Assembly (NCBI GenBank): GCA_016192455.1
Contig: JACPUC010000025.1
Span: 20,357 to 84,356 of the forward strand
Origin: Candidatus Tectimicrobiota bacterium
Lineage (GTDB): Bacteria > JACPUC01
Length of the DNA: 64,000 nucleotides
Reading direction: 5' to 3'
Positions within the stretch are counted from its first letter, which is position 1, and the number at the start of each line of letters is the position of its first letter. Below are positions 10,526-19,166 of the stretch, one piece after another. The notes beneath the pieces were generated by a model, which worked only from the letters and a program-made list of their open reading frames with translations, was not told the DNA's origin and made no database searches. The position numbers and the translations under genes are program-made.

Positions 10526-10938
10526 TCAGACAGCCAAGCTCGCCTCAATGCCGGCCAGGGCGACGCGCTCATCATCCTCCGAGCTGGCGCCGCTGACGCC
10601 GACGCCCCCACGACCCGACCATCCTCGTCGATGACACAGCCGCCGGCAACGGGGATGATCTTGCCCTCGCTCAAGCTGGCGAGGCTGGTGAAGAACGCCG
10701 GGTTCGCCGCCGCCCGCTCCGCCGTGGCGCTGGTCGGCCGCTGGAAGGCCACCGCGGAAAACGCCTTGCCGATGGCGATGTGCGGCCGAAAGAAGCTGGC
10801 TCCATCTTCGCGCGCCAGCGCCACCAGGGCGCCTCCGGCATCCACCACGGCGATGCAGAGGGGTGGCAAACGGAGATCGCGGCCCCGCCGCAACCCCGCC
10901 TCGATGATCGCCTGGGCGCGCTTCAGCGTCAGAGCCAT
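10526..10938 (-). pseudogene. DUF336 / GlcG-HbpS family protein, frameshifted
   Basis: Members of this family (GlcG/HbpS, cob(I)alamin adenosyltransferase-like fold) are small alpha/beta proteins; some bind haem, but most have unknown roles. The N-terminal two thirds reads from ATG 10938 as MALTLKRAQAIIEAGLRRG onward, through FFTSLASLSEGKIIPVAGG. After VIDEDGRVVG the frame drifts into non-family sequence, while the next frame reads VGVSGASSEDDERVALAG to a stop at 10526. One extra base in the C5 run at 10605-10609 (G5 on the coding strand) would restore a 137-residue protein of normal family length. It is therefore a recent single-base deletion or a sequencing error in a homopolymer. If not repaired, the protein ends in an unrelated tail that runs to 10453. 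Confidence 0.8.
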
Positions 10939-11016
10939 GCCGCTCCCCCGCCGCGCCGCCCGGCGCCCCATGGGCCGCGCTCCGGGCGCTTCCCGGCTCC
11001 CAGCGCCGCCACTCTC

Positions 11017-11781
11017 TTAGACCACGCGCACCACTCGTTTCCCCTGCAGGAGGCTCAGATCGTGGTTCGGGAAGGCGAGGTCCGGTTGGGTGGCGGTGCT
11101 GATGGCGCGCTCGAGCGCAACGACGCAGTCGGCGAGGTTGTAGTACCACCCCACGGGCAGCCGCTCGTGCAAATTTCGATAGGTGTACGCCACATCTCCG
11201 CAGATGACGGCGGTGCCAAGCGGGGTCGCGGCGCTGACCATCTGGGAGCCCGGCGTATGCCCCCCCACGCGCACCACGCCGAGACCCGGCAGGAGCTCCG
11301 TGTCCCCCTCCACCAGGCGCACGCGGCCCGCCTGCACCAGGCGCTCAAGCGCCGGCCTCACCTTCGGCTGGATTTGATTGTTAAAGTAGGGGTAGCGCAT
11401 CAGCGGCCCGGTCCAAAACTCATACTCGGCGCGCTGAATCACGAAGGTGGCCCGCGGGAAAAAATCGAAGCCGGTGAAGTGATCGAGATGGAAATGCGTC
11501 ACGATGACGGTTCGCACCTCATCGACCTTCACCCCGATCTCCGCCAGCAGCCCCGGCGGTTCGCGAAAGTTCTTCCCCTGCGCCCAGGCGGCGCTGACGT
11601 AATCCGGATGGTAGCCGGTATCCACGACCACGGCGCCGTCGGGTCCGTCAAGACACCAGATGATGTACGGCACCGGTTCCTCGCGCCCTGCGTCGCTGCG
11701 GATGCACGGCATGATGCCGGAGCGCATCCAGTTCTCCGCCATCCCAACCATGAGGGCATATACTGCGTAGGTCGGTGGCAT
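11017..11781 (-). CDS. metallo-beta-lactamase-fold hydrolase, AHL-lactonase-like
   Basis: Predicted dinuclear metal hydrolase of 254 residues. The metal-binding motif THFHLDHFTG puts His96, His98, Asp100 and His101 in the HxHxDH pattern, and GGHTPGSQ and CGDVAYTYRNLHE supply the later ligands. The overall plan (N-terminal IIWCLDGPDGAVVVDTGYHPD, then HxHxDH) resembles N-acyl homoserine lactonases such as AiiA-type enzymes, but this subgroup also includes hydrolases of other cyclic esters and the substrate cannot be read from sequence. No signal peptide, so it is probably cytoplasmic. Divergent from the receiver-MBL gene at 12132. No quorum-sensing genes are nearby. Confidence 0.8.
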   Translation of the reverse strand: MPPTYAVYALMVGMAENWMRSGIMPCIRSDAGREEPVPYIIWCLDGPDGAVVVDTGYHPDYVSAAWAQGKNFREPPGLLAEIGVKVDEVRTVIVTHFHLDHFTGFDFFPRATFVIQRAEYEFWTGPLMRYPYFNNQIQPKVRPALERLVQAGRVRLVEGDTELLPGLGVVRVGGHTPGSQMVSAATPLGTAVICGDVAYTYRNLHERLPVGWYYNLADCVVALERAISTATQPDLAFPNHDLSLLQGKRVVRVV

Positions 11782-12131
11782 CCGATCCCTTTCGATTCAG
11801 CACGAGGCTCATCCGCATCTTAGCCAACGCCTCCCCAGCCGGTCAAGGTGAGCCCAGCGCACCGCGAACTCCGGGCGGCGAGCCTCCAGGTGGCGAGCCT
11901 TCAAGCGCTTCGGCGCAACAAGTGCCTGGAAATCGGCAGCCGCGCAGCGCGATCTCCTCGTTCAGCTTGCGGCTCCGGGTGCTTGCCGCAGGGCCCTTGC
12001 CGCCCACCTGTGGCGAGGGTTTGGCGAGACGCTTTACACCAGGAAACGATCTGATTATAGTCGGAGTGCCTTCGCTCCACGCTGCTGGGGTGGGAGGCTG
12101 GACGCAACCATGTCGCAGTCGGGGTGGAGTT
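11782..12131. other. divergent intergenic region between two MBL-fold genes
   Basis: 350 bp without a supported gene. An open frame on the plus strand continues through it in phase with the downstream gene, but the translation is Pro/Gly/Arg-rich and unlike any domain. The right part holds a good promoter (12033-12061). Nothing else is recognisable. Confidence 0.6.
12033..12061 (+). promoter_or_regulatory. sigma-70-type promoter of the receiver-MBL gene
   Basis: TTTACA (12033-12038), a 17-base spacer and TATAGT (12056-12061): 5 of 6 matches in both hexamers with ideal spacing, in an otherwise GC-rich background. The predicted start is near 12068, leaving a 5' leader of about 64 bases before the ATG at 12132. 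Confidence 0.7.
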
Positions 12132-13382
12132 ATGCCCCCTCTTCGCATCGCGGTGATTGATAACGACCCAGCGCTGCTCCAGGCGGTCGAGGTGGAGCTC
12201 CGCTCCGGTGGCTATCAGGTGCTCTGCCTCCAGGAGGGCACCACCGCGGTCGAGCAGCTCCCCGTCTTCAAGCCGCAGCTCATCTTCCTCAACGCTTCCT
12301 TTCCCAAGATCGTCGGCAAGATCCTGGGTGAGCGCCTGCGGAGCGTCGCCGACCTGCGTCAAAGCAAGATCGTCCCCTTCTCCGCCCACGTTCCCGGGGC
12401 TGCTCGCCACGCCGCGGCAGCCCTCGACGCGGATGACTTCTTGGATTCCCCCTGCGCACCAGCGGCGTTCCTGGCAAAAGCGCAAGCGCTGCTTGGCGGG
12501 CAGGTGGGCGTGCGCTTCTGGGGGACGCGCGGCTCCATCGCGGCGCCATCCGCGCAAACCGTGCGCTATGGCGGCAACACTTCGTGCGTGGAGATTCTTT
12601 TGCCCGGCCATGACGAGCTCCTGGTCATCGACGCCGGCACCGGGCTGCGTGTGCTGGGCAACGCCAAATTGGCGGAACGCAAGGAGTGGCATGGCCACAT
12701 CTTTATCAGCCACACCCACTGGGATCACATCCAGGGGCTGCCCTTCTTCACCCCCTGGTACCTGCCGGGCAACAGCTTCACCCTCGTCTCCACCGATCAG
12801 AATGAGCTGCCGCTCGAAAAGGTCATCGCCGGGCAGATGATCTCCGCCTACTTCCCGGTCGACTTTGAGAGGCTCGGCGCGGACATCGCCTTCAAGAAGC
12901 TCACCGAAGGCGATCACACCATCAATCGCCTGCGCGTGGAGACCCTGCTGGCGAACCACCCCAATGTGACGTTGATGTTCAAGTTCCATCTGGCGGGGAG
13001 GAGGATTGTTTACGCCACGGACAATGAGCTTCAGTGGCCGAACGAGAAGGGCGTTGACCCCATGGCCGCGCATCGCGCCCGCATGGTGGCATTCTTCCGC
13101 GGCGCCGACCTCCTCATCCATGATGCGCAGTACACCGATGACGAGTATCGAAGCAAGCGCGGCTGGGGCCATTCCACCTGGCGGGAGGCGCTCGATATCG
13201 CCATTCGCAGCGAGGTGAAGCAGCTCGTCTTCTTCCACCACGATCCCGATCACTCGGACGAGATGCTCGACCGCATCTCCGCTGAGTGCGGCGAGGACTT
13301 GGAGAAGCGCGGTATTAAGCTGCCGGTCTGCTTGGCGAAGGAGGGGGAGAAGGTCTTGCTCGAGACCAGCCCGCACCCGTAG
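12132..13382 (+). CDS. degenerate receiver domain fused to MBL-fold hydrolase
   Basis: 416-residue two-domain protein. Residues 1-122 look like a CheY-type receiver (RIAVIDNDPALLQAVEVEL, then FLNASFP and DADDFLDSP). The acidic pair is present (Asp10, Asp12), but the phosphoacceptor position is Asn54 and the conserved Lys is replaced by Ser106, so it is probably a pseudo-receiver that cannot be phosphorylated normally. Residues 126-416 are an RNase Z/phosphodiesterase-like metallo-beta-lactamase domain with GTRGSIAAPSAQTVRYGGNT and the metal site HTHWDH (His194, His196, Asp198, His199), and later IVYATDNE and FFHHDPDH. The start is chosen by the domain boundary; GGAG lies only 2 bases upstream. 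The substrate is unknown; related proteins are annotated as cyclic-nucleotide or nucleic-acid phosphodiesterases. No partner histidine kinase is adjacent. Confidence 0.8.
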   Translation: MPPLRIAVIDNDPALLQAVEVELRSGGYQVLCLQEGTTAVEQLPVFKPQLIFLNASFPKIVGKILGERLRSVADLRQSKIVPFSAHVPGAARHAAAALDADDFLDSPCAPAAFLAKAQALLGGQVGVRFWGTRGSIAAPSAQTVRYGGNTSCVEILLPGHDELLVIDAGTGLRVLGNAKLAERKEWHGHIFISHTHWDHIQGLPFFTPWYLPGNSFTLVSTDQNELPLEKVIAGQMISAYFPVDFERLGADIAFKKLTEGDHTINRLRVETLLANHPNVTLMFKFHLAGRRIVYATDNELQWPNEKGVDPMAAHRARMVAFFRGADLLIHDAQYTDDEYRSKRGWGHSTWREALDIAIRSEVKQLVFFHHDPDHSDEMLDRISAECGEDLEKRGIKLPVCLAKEGEKVLLETSPHP

Positions 13383-13560
13383 GAAGGCGGAGGGGCGGGC
13401 CATCGCCGGCGCAGCGGCGGGTGCCGCGACGCCGCCGCCACGATCTTAACCCATCGCTCCTCACCATGCGTCTGCGTATCAGCGAGTTTCGATACGACCT
13501 GCATTTGGTAGTTGGTATCGAACGCCTCGGCTGAACGACTCGATCGTCTCCCAGCTTCCC

Positions 13561-14733
13561 TTACTTTTCCAGGTCGCGCACCGAGAAGGCGAAGAGTGCG
13601 GCTGAGGTTACCAGCAGAGCCGAGATTACCTCGAACGAGTGTGCATAGCCGATCTGGGCAATCAGAATCCCCGCCACGATAGGTCCGGCGGACTCGCCGA
13701 TGTCCCAGATGGTGCCAAAGACCCCCATCGCCGAACCCATTCGCCCCGCCTTTACCAGGTCCGCGACCAATGCGGTCGTGACGGGCGTTACCGCGGCAAC
13801 ACCGAGCCCGAGAAGGGCCGACAGGCCGATGAGCGCGGCGAGATTGGCGACCCTGAAGATCAAGGATAGCGACGCGGCGCAGACCAAAAGGCCGATGATG
13901 ATGACGGGTTTGCGGCCGGCGCGGTCCGATGCCGCCCCGGCTAAAGGCTTCGCCAGCATGGCGGTGGCAAGCTGCGCACCGAGGACCACGGTAATCTGGG
14001 CGTCGTTGAGCGACATCGATGTGCCGTAGGTGGGAAGGAAGCCGAGAAAGGCACCAAAGCCGACGTACATCATCGCCTCCACCCCGGAGACAATGAGGAC
14101 AGGTGGACTCGAGAGCACCTCCGCGAGCCCCTGCCAGAACTTCTTGGATCGGGCGGTCAAGGGGTCCGCCTCGATTCCCCTGGAAGCGGGCGGCTCAGGT
14201 AAGCGCAGAACCATGAGGAGGGGAAGAATACCCAGAACTCCCACCAGCAGGTAGGTCGCTGAGTAGCTCGCCGTGTAGAAGAGAACCATCCCCCCAATGA
14301 GCGGACCAACCGTTGAGCCGACATCGTTGGCTGACGTGAACCATCCGAGCCGAGCGCCGCGCCTCTCCATGGTCAGGTCGGCGACATAGGCCGCCGCCAC
14401 GGGAGAGAAGATGGCCGTGGCGAAGCCGTGCAGGAAGCGAAGGAGCAGCAAGGTGGTTGGCGTGCTGATCAAGGGGTAGAGGAAGGGAGGCCCCGCGAAG
14501 AAGAGACTCCCAATGAGCATCAGCCGTTTTTTCCCCACCAAATCGGAGATGGCGCCGGCGGGCAGCTTGACGAAAATTCCGCTCACGGTTGAGGCCGCAA
14601 CGATCAAACCAAGCAGTTCCGGGGTTGCCCCAAGGTCCTGCGCGAAGCGCGGCAGCACGGGACTGCGCGCCATCTGGTAGCCGAGCCGCGACACCATGCT
14701 CGCAAGAACGATGGCCGCAAACGCGTTCATCAT
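13561..14733 (-). CDS. MFS transporter
   Basis: Major facilitator superfamily permease of about 390 residues with twelve predicted helices. The A-like motif between helices 2 and 3 (GAISDLVGKKRLMLIG) and its repeat in the second half (AGAASDRAGRKPVIIIG) are clear. It resembles drug/metabolite exporters of the TetA/YajR-like broad class, but the substrate cannot be assigned. Its ATG (14733) overlaps the stop of the upstream DUF2148 gene as ATGA, with AGGAAGG just before it, so the two proteins are probably made together. Confidence 0.85.
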   Translation of the reverse strand: MMNAFAAIVLASMVSRLGYQMARSPVLPRFAQDLGATPELLGLIVAASTVSGIFVKLPAGAISDLVGKKRLMLIGSLFFAGPPFLYPLISTPTTLLLLRFLHGFATAIFSPVAAAYVADLTMERRGARLGWFTSANDVGSTVGPLIGGMVLFYTASYSATYLLVGVLGILPLLMVLRLPEPPASRGIEADPLTARSKKFWQGLAEVLSSPPVLIVSGVEAMMYVGFGAFLGFLPTYGTSMSLNDAQITVVLGAQLATAMLAKPLAGAASDRAGRKPVIIIGLLVCAASLSLIFRVANLAALIGLSALLGLGVAAVTPVTTALVADLVKAGRMGSAMGVFGTIWDIGESAGPIVAGILIAQIGYAHSFEVISALLVTSAALFAFSVRDLEK

Positions 14734-15440
14734 CCTTCCTCGGACGCGGAAAGGGGTCGGTGCATCCACCTGCCTGCGTCACTCTTGAGCGGAAGCGTGC
14801 GCGTGGGTGGCAGAACCTCAAGTTCGGGCGAGGAGAAATCGACCGCGGGCGTTTGGACATCGAAACCGATGTTCTTGTGCGTCACGCTCAGCGACAGCGC
14901 GACAGCCACCTCGGCTTGAATAATCCCCAGTTTCCTGGCCGCCACCGCAATGCGGGTCTGACAACGGCTGTCCACGTTGTTGATGCTTGCCGCTTTGGCA
15001 GCGGAACCGACAGCGATCCCCAGGTCGATGTTCCTCAGATTGCATTGCGGACCAGCGAACTCGAATGGTTCGCTGTCGGCGCGCAGCTTTTTGGTGGCCT
15101 CCATGAACTCGGCGCACGTCGCATATCCACATGCGCCGCAATCATAGATCGGAGGATACCAGCCCTTCAAACCAATAAACAAGACGCCATCCAACTTCTC
15201 AGCCGCAGCGGCGTCCCGAAACCAGATCGCCTGTTTGCGTTCTTTGCCTCTCGCCCGCATCCAAGCAGCCAGCTTTCTTAGGGTTTCCTTGTCGTCTACA
15301 AAGATAGTTTCGATGAATAAGGGCTTGCCTTTGAGAAAGAGCTGCCCACCGGACTTGGGCGCGGTCACGGCGGCTGCGGCGCAGAGCTGGGCAACATTTC
15401 GCACCACCTCTTCACGAACTTCCTCGATATTCTGGAACAT
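14730..15440 (-). CDS. DUF2148 ferredoxin-domain protein
   Basis: 236-residue protein of the DUF2148 / COG4739 family, which are ferredoxin-domain proteins of unknown function found largely in anaerobes. The cluster motif is YDCGACGYATCAEF (Cys spacing CxxCxxxxC), with another Cys in GPQCNLRNIDLG. The C-terminal region contains AAKAASINNVDSRCQTRIA and a conserved AVALSLSVTHKNIGFD segment. It probably binds an Fe-S cluster in the cytoplasm; the reaction is unknown. It is translationally coupled to the MFS gene (4-bp overlap), an uncommon pairing that hints the pair handles one compound. No promoter was recognised upstream. Confidence 0.85.
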   Translation of the reverse strand: MFQNIEEVREEVVRNVAQLCAAAAVTAPKSGGQLFLKGKPLFIETIFVDDKETLRKLAAWMRARGKERKQAIWFRDAAAAEKLDGVLFIGLKGWYPPIYDCGACGYATCAEFMEATKKLRADSEPFEFAGPQCNLRNIDLGIAVGSAAKAASINNVDSRCQTRIAVAARKLGIIQAEVAVALSLSVTHKNIGFDVQTPAVDFSSPELEVLPPTRTLPLKSDAGRWMHRPLSASEEG

Positions 15441-15627
15441 TGGCTGCCCTCAAACGGTTGGAAGGTAGGATTTTGCAACCTGGGCGGTGGAAGTCAATGA
15501 CCCACAGGTGTCAGGCGGAAGATTGCGCTTTGCCCGTTGTTCCGCGATACGCACCGTAACTCGTCTCACGTCTCGGAACTAGCCATGCTAAGTCGCTGCG
15601 GGGGGCGGATGTGGCGAGGAGAGGGTT

Positions 15628-15650
15628 GTGGGGGATCGAGGATCCCCCAC
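15628..15650. terminator. perfect hairpin downstream of ubiD
   Basis: Perfect 10-bp inverted repeat (GTGGGGGATC, loop GAG, GATCCCCCAC). It lies about 90 bp beyond the ubiD stop on the minus strand and before the DUF2148 gene. No T run follows in either direction, so a role as a rho-independent terminator is doubtful; it may act as an mRNA 3'-end stabiliser. The rest of the 298-bp gap (15441-15738) shows no gene. Confidence 0.4.
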
Positions 15651-15738
15651 GACGGGAGCGTGTCGCACCCCTGTCCGCTGGTTCGCCTTGACGCTCGCGC
15701 CTCCAGCAACGTGGGGGCGGAACCTTCAGGACGGAAGA

Positions 15739-17262
15739 TTAGTCACGCGCTCCGCGCTTCACGGCGGAGTGCGTCAGCTCCTGCTTAAAACCGTACTCTT
15801 TCCAGCGCCGCCGCACGTTGTCTTCATCTTCCTGCGCCAGGTGCACCGTGGGCGGGTAGCGCTCGCCATCCCACTTCTCCTGCGGCTCGAACTCCCAGTT
15901 GATCGTGCAATCGAAGAGGACGCGGTTCCACTTGCCGGTGCCGAAGCGGCGGACATCGTTGTCTTCCGCGCGGGTGCTGGGATCGAGGGGGGAGCCGATC
16001 ATGCCGGGGAAGATCACGAGGTCGTTCTCTCCGGCGTTGAAGCGATAGGCGAGCGCCCAGTCGAGCGCCGCGTAGTCGTGGATATCGATGTCGTCATCAA
16101 CCACCATGACGTGCTTGTAGCGCTGCTGCGAGGCGCCGGTCCCCCAGAGCGCCGCCGCGACCTGCTTGGCGTGCCCGCGGTAGAACTTCTTGATGGCGAC
16201 GACGATGTTCGTGCCGTTCGTCACCGGGTGCACGCAGACGTCCACCACCCCCGGCACGCCGTTCGTATCGAGGATGCTCCAGGCCACCGCCGCCCGCTGG
16301 ATGGCGGAGGTGACGCTGTTCTCGTTCAGCATGCCGGGCAGGGTGCCTTCGAGGGTGCCGCGCAGGATGGGGTCGTTGCGGTGCGTGATGCAGGTCACAT
16401 CCATGGCCGGCTTCAGGCTTTCCAGTCCCCCGTAGTAGCCGGTGTACTCGCCGAACGGTCCCTCCATCATGAAGGTGGAGGGATCGGTGCCGATCTGCCC
16501 CTCGAGGACGATCTCCGCCGTGGCGGGAACGAGCAGATCGACGGTCTCGCAGCGCACCACGTCGGTCGCCTCGCCGCGCATCGCGCCCATGACATCGTAC
16601 TCGCTGACATGCGCCGGCACCGGCGCCGAGGCGATGAAGGGCAGCATCGGGTCCCAGCCGAGCACCACCGCCACCGGCATCGGCTCGCCACGCCGCTGGT
16701 GCTTGATGAAGTGTTGGCCAATGTGCTGCCCGCCGATGAGCAGGAAGCCGATGGTATGCTTGTTGAGGACCTGCCCGCGGTAGACCCCGACGTTCAGGAC
16801 GCCGCTGTCGGGATCGCGGCTCACGACGCCGGCGAAGGTGACGATGTAGCGTCCCCCGTCGCGGTGGTGCCAGCGCGGCACCGGGAACTGGTAGAGGTCC
16901 ACCGCATCGCCGAGGAGGATGTTCTCCTTCACCGGGCCGGTCGCCACCTCGCGAAAGGGCATGGGGGTCTTGAGGCGCTGCCGGTACTCGTTGACGAGGT
17001 CGCGGTAGTGCGTCTGCCGCGGCAACCCCATGGCCTGCGCCACCCGCGCGTAGGTCGCCAAGCCGCCGGTGAACAGCCTGGTGGAGATGGTATCGCGGTG
17101 GCCCGTGATGTTCTCGAAGAGGAGCGCCGGCCCACCCTCGCTGAAGGCCAGCCGTGTGATGGCGCCGATCTCCCGGTCCCAGTGCACCTCGGCACCAATC
17201 TGCAGCAGGTCGCCTGCGCCCTCGAGCGCATTGAGCCATTCCCGTAGATCTGCGTAGGCCAT
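15739..17262 (-). CDS. UbiD family (de)carboxylase, paralog 1
   Basis: Prenylated-FMN-dependent reversible decarboxylase of aromatic or alpha,beta-unsaturated acids, cytoplasmic. 507 residues, normal for UbiD. Family features: WHHRDGGRYIVTFAGVV, the Arg in LNVGVYRGQVL and the Glu in EGPFGEYTGYYGG, which belong to the conserved E-R-E active-site set; the third acidic residue is probably in VVDDDIDIHD. The ATG at 17262 is preceded by GGGAG at 6 bases and is preferred over the ATG at 17268. It is driven by a good promoter at 17472-17500, with an MFS gene upstream on the same strand. UbiX, which makes the cofactor, is encoded at 34925. The substrate is unknown; it may be ubiquinone precursor or an aromatic acid from catabolism. 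Confidence 0.9.
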   Translation of the reverse strand: MAYADLREWLNALEGAGDLLQIGAEVHWDREIGAITRLAFSEGGPALLFENITGHRDTISTRLFTGGLATYARVAQAMGLPRQTHYRDLVNEYRQRLKTPMPFREVATGPVKENILLGDAVDLYQFPVPRWHHRDGGRYIVTFAGVVSRDPDSGVLNVGVYRGQVLNKHTIGFLLIGGQHIGQHFIKHQRRGEPMPVAVVLGWDPMLPFIASAPVPAHVSEYDVMGAMRGEATDVVRCETVDLLVPATAEIVLEGQIGTDPSTFMMEGPFGEYTGYYGGLESLKPAMDVTCITHRNDPILRGTLEGTLPGMLNENSVTSAIQRAAVAWSILDTNGVPGVVDVCVHPVTNGTNIVVAIKKFYRGHAKQVAAALWGTGASQQRYKHVMVVDDDIDIHDYAALDWALAYRFNAGENDLVIFPGMIGSPLDPSTRAEDNDVRRFGTGKWNRVLFDCTINWEFEPQEKWDGERYPPTVHLAQEDEDNVRRRWKEYGFKQELTHSAVKRGARD

Positions 17263-17471
17263 ACCCATCTCCCTGTGCGATCAGCTCGTCCCTCGGCACC
17301 GCGCCGAGCCCCGCAGAGCTCGGCGAACAGCGCGCACCCCTCTCGCTCCGGCCGGAAGCCCGGCTGGCTTCCAGGTGGCCTCTGAACGTCCGCTGCTTTG
17401 GTGTGGTGGAAAGGGGAACGCTGCAGCCCATGCAAGCGCTCCACCGCGGGGCTGCGCGGCAGCATGCCTGT

Positions 17472-17500
17472 ATTCTAAGACCAGGGAGCAGGGCTGTCTA
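17472..17500 (-). promoter_or_regulatory. sigma-70-type promoter of ubiD paralog 1
   Basis: On the minus strand, TAGACA (17495-17500), a 17-base spacer and TAGAAT (17472-17477), with 5 of 6 matches in each hexamer. The predicted start near 17465 leaves a leader of about 200 bases. That leader includes a perfect 7-bp hairpin (GGAAGCC at 17354-17360 with GGCTTCC at 17366-17372), so regulation in the leader is possible. Confidence 0.6.
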
Positions 17501-17548
17501 CCCTGCCGCCGCTCGGCGGTTGTGGCGCGTCGCGCCGTTCAGGCGGCC

Positions 17549-18829
17549 TCAGCGCGACCGGGGCGTCGCCGCAGGCGCGGTTCCCCGGCTGCTGGCCGGT
17601 GCGCGGCCCATGGCCACAATGCAGAGGCAGGCGATCCCCATAGCCGCCAGGACGATGAGGAATGGCACCGTGTAGCTCCGCCAGCGATCGAAGAGCATGC
17701 CTGCAAACCAGGCCCCGAAGGCTCCGGAGAGGCCATAGACGATTTCGAACAGACCCATGATGAAGCCGAGCCTGCGGCCCGGCGCAATGTCGGAGATGAG
17801 CGCTCCGTAGATCGGGCTGAGGGCCCCCAGGCCGATGCCGTAGCAGAGCAGAAAGGCATAGAGGACCGTGATGCCGAGGTGGATATTCATGAAGAGGAGG
17901 ACGCCGGCGGCGCTGCAGGCGCTGCCCAGCAGGTAGGCGCGGCGGCGTCCGACGCGGTCCGAGGCGTAGCCCCCCAGCAAGCTGCCGCAGGTGCGCATGA
18001 TGTTCACCAGCCCGAGGCTCGTCGCCGCCAGCATGGGGGTGTACCCAACGTCCACCATATGGGCCACGGCGTGGATCATCATCAGGTTGTTGGTGAAGCC
18101 AATCACCATCGCCACCGGGAACATCAGTTGGAAGTCCCGCGAGCGCGCAATGCTGGCGAAGGGGGGCGAGGCATCGCCGGCGGGGCTGGCAATGTCCGAG
18201 CTTGAGGCAGCCGGGCTCTCGGCAGGCGGCGCCCCATCGACCGCCAGCCCCATGGCCTCGGGCCGCGAGCGCTGGAAGATGAGGCTGAGGGGAACGAGGA
18301 GGAGCGGAATGAGGAGGCCGAAGAGGAGGTAGGCGGTGCGCCAGTCGTATCGTTCGATGACCCACTGGATGCCGGGACCGAGGAAGAGGAGGCCGACGCC
18401 GATGCCGGCGATGGCAATGCCGTTGGCGGTCCCCAGGCGCCGACGGAACCAGCGGGCGATGTAAGCGGCATTCGGTCCGAAGCCAAGGGCGCTGATGCCG
18501 AACGCAATGACGAACCCTTGCAGGACGTAGAGGTGCCAGACCGCGTCGATACGGCTGCTCAGCACCAACCCCAGGCCCAGCAGCAGCGCTCCGAGAGGGA
18601 AGAGGCCGCGCGGCCCGAAGCGGTCAAACAGGCCGCCGACGAGCGGCGAGCTCAAGGCGTAGACGACCATGCCGAGGGAGTACGCCCCGGCGGTGCTGCC
18701 GCGCGACCAGCCGAAGTCCTTCAGGAGGGCCACGTAGAAGATGGAGAACGAGAAGCGCGCCCCGACGGCCAGGGCGAAACAGACGAAGGAGACGCCGACG
18801 ATGATCCAGCCGTAGTAGAGCTTACGCAT
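17549..18829 (-). CDS. MFS transporter, monocarboxylate/OFA-like
   Basis: 426-residue major facilitator with twelve helices. It begins MRKLYYGWIIVGVSFVCF, a start typical of the oxalate/formate and monocarboxylate transporter groups, and carries LVGGLFDRFGPRGLFPLG and GGYASDRVGRRRAYLLG as the two loop motifs. A Ser/Pro/Ala-rich central loop lies near residues 205-225. It precedes the ubiD gene in the same direction, which suggests uptake of an organic acid that the decarboxylase acts on, but ubiD also has its own promoter. Substrate is inference only. Confidence 0.85.
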   Translation of the reverse strand: MRKLYYGWIIVGVSFVCFALAVGARFSFSIFYVALLKDFGWSRGSTAGAYSLGMVVYALSSPLVGGLFDRFGPRGLFPLGALLLGLGLVLSSRIDAVWHLYVLQGFVIAFGISALGFGPNAAYIARWFRRRLGTANGIAIAGIGVGLLFLGPGIQWVIERYDWRTAYLLFGLLIPLLLVPLSLIFQRSRPEAMGLAVDGAPPAESPAASSSDIASPAGDASPPFASIARSRDFQLMFPVAMVIGFTNNLMMIHAVAHMVDVGYTPMLAATSLGLVNIMRTCGSLLGGYASDRVGRRRAYLLGSACSAAGVLLFMNIHLGITVLYAFLLCYGIGLGALSPIYGALISDIAPGRRLGFIMGLFEIVYGLSGAFGAWFAGMLFDRWRSYTVPFLIVLAAMGIACLCIVAMGRAPASSRGTAPAATPRSR

Positions 18830-19166
18830 GCTTCTCTGGGGTTAGGGTGAGGGGATAGGAAAAACCTGCCAGCAGGAGGCTCACGCGCCACGATGCACCT
18901 CGATCGGGAGGTACCCGCGGGCGCGCCCGCGTAGCACGACGGGCGGGGCGAGCCCCACCCCTACGAATGGGAGCTCACCGCAGGCGCGCCGAAGCAACGG
19001 CAACGGCGGACCTCACCGGCTCGGCAAGGCGATGGAGCAAGGTGGTTGCGCCCCCCGATGCCTCGGCAGCGCACGCAGCTTGACTTTCGCGGGGGTGAGT
19101 GCAACCTTAGTACGTCTGCCCTGATTTGCCAAGGGAATGCTCTAGGGGTGCGGTCAGGAGCGTACG
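18830..19166. other. divergent intergenic region, MFS / rhodanese
   Basis: 337 bp without a gene between divergent transcripts. It contains a self-complementary block (CGCGGGCGCGCCCGCG near 18917-18932) and a weak plus-strand promoter candidate: TTGACT at 19080-19085 with AACCTT 17 bases downstream. No operator was recognised. Confidence 0.5.

Noticed and set aside
10453-10971. 172-residue reading of the DUF336 gene in one frame
   Set aside because: Its last 60 residues do not resemble the family, while the correct C-terminus is found in the adjacent frame; a frameshift is the better explanation.
11775-12131. N-terminal extension of the receiver-MBL protein by 119 residues
   Set aside because: The extension is low-complexity and would cover a good promoter at 12033-12061; the receiver domain begins at 12132.
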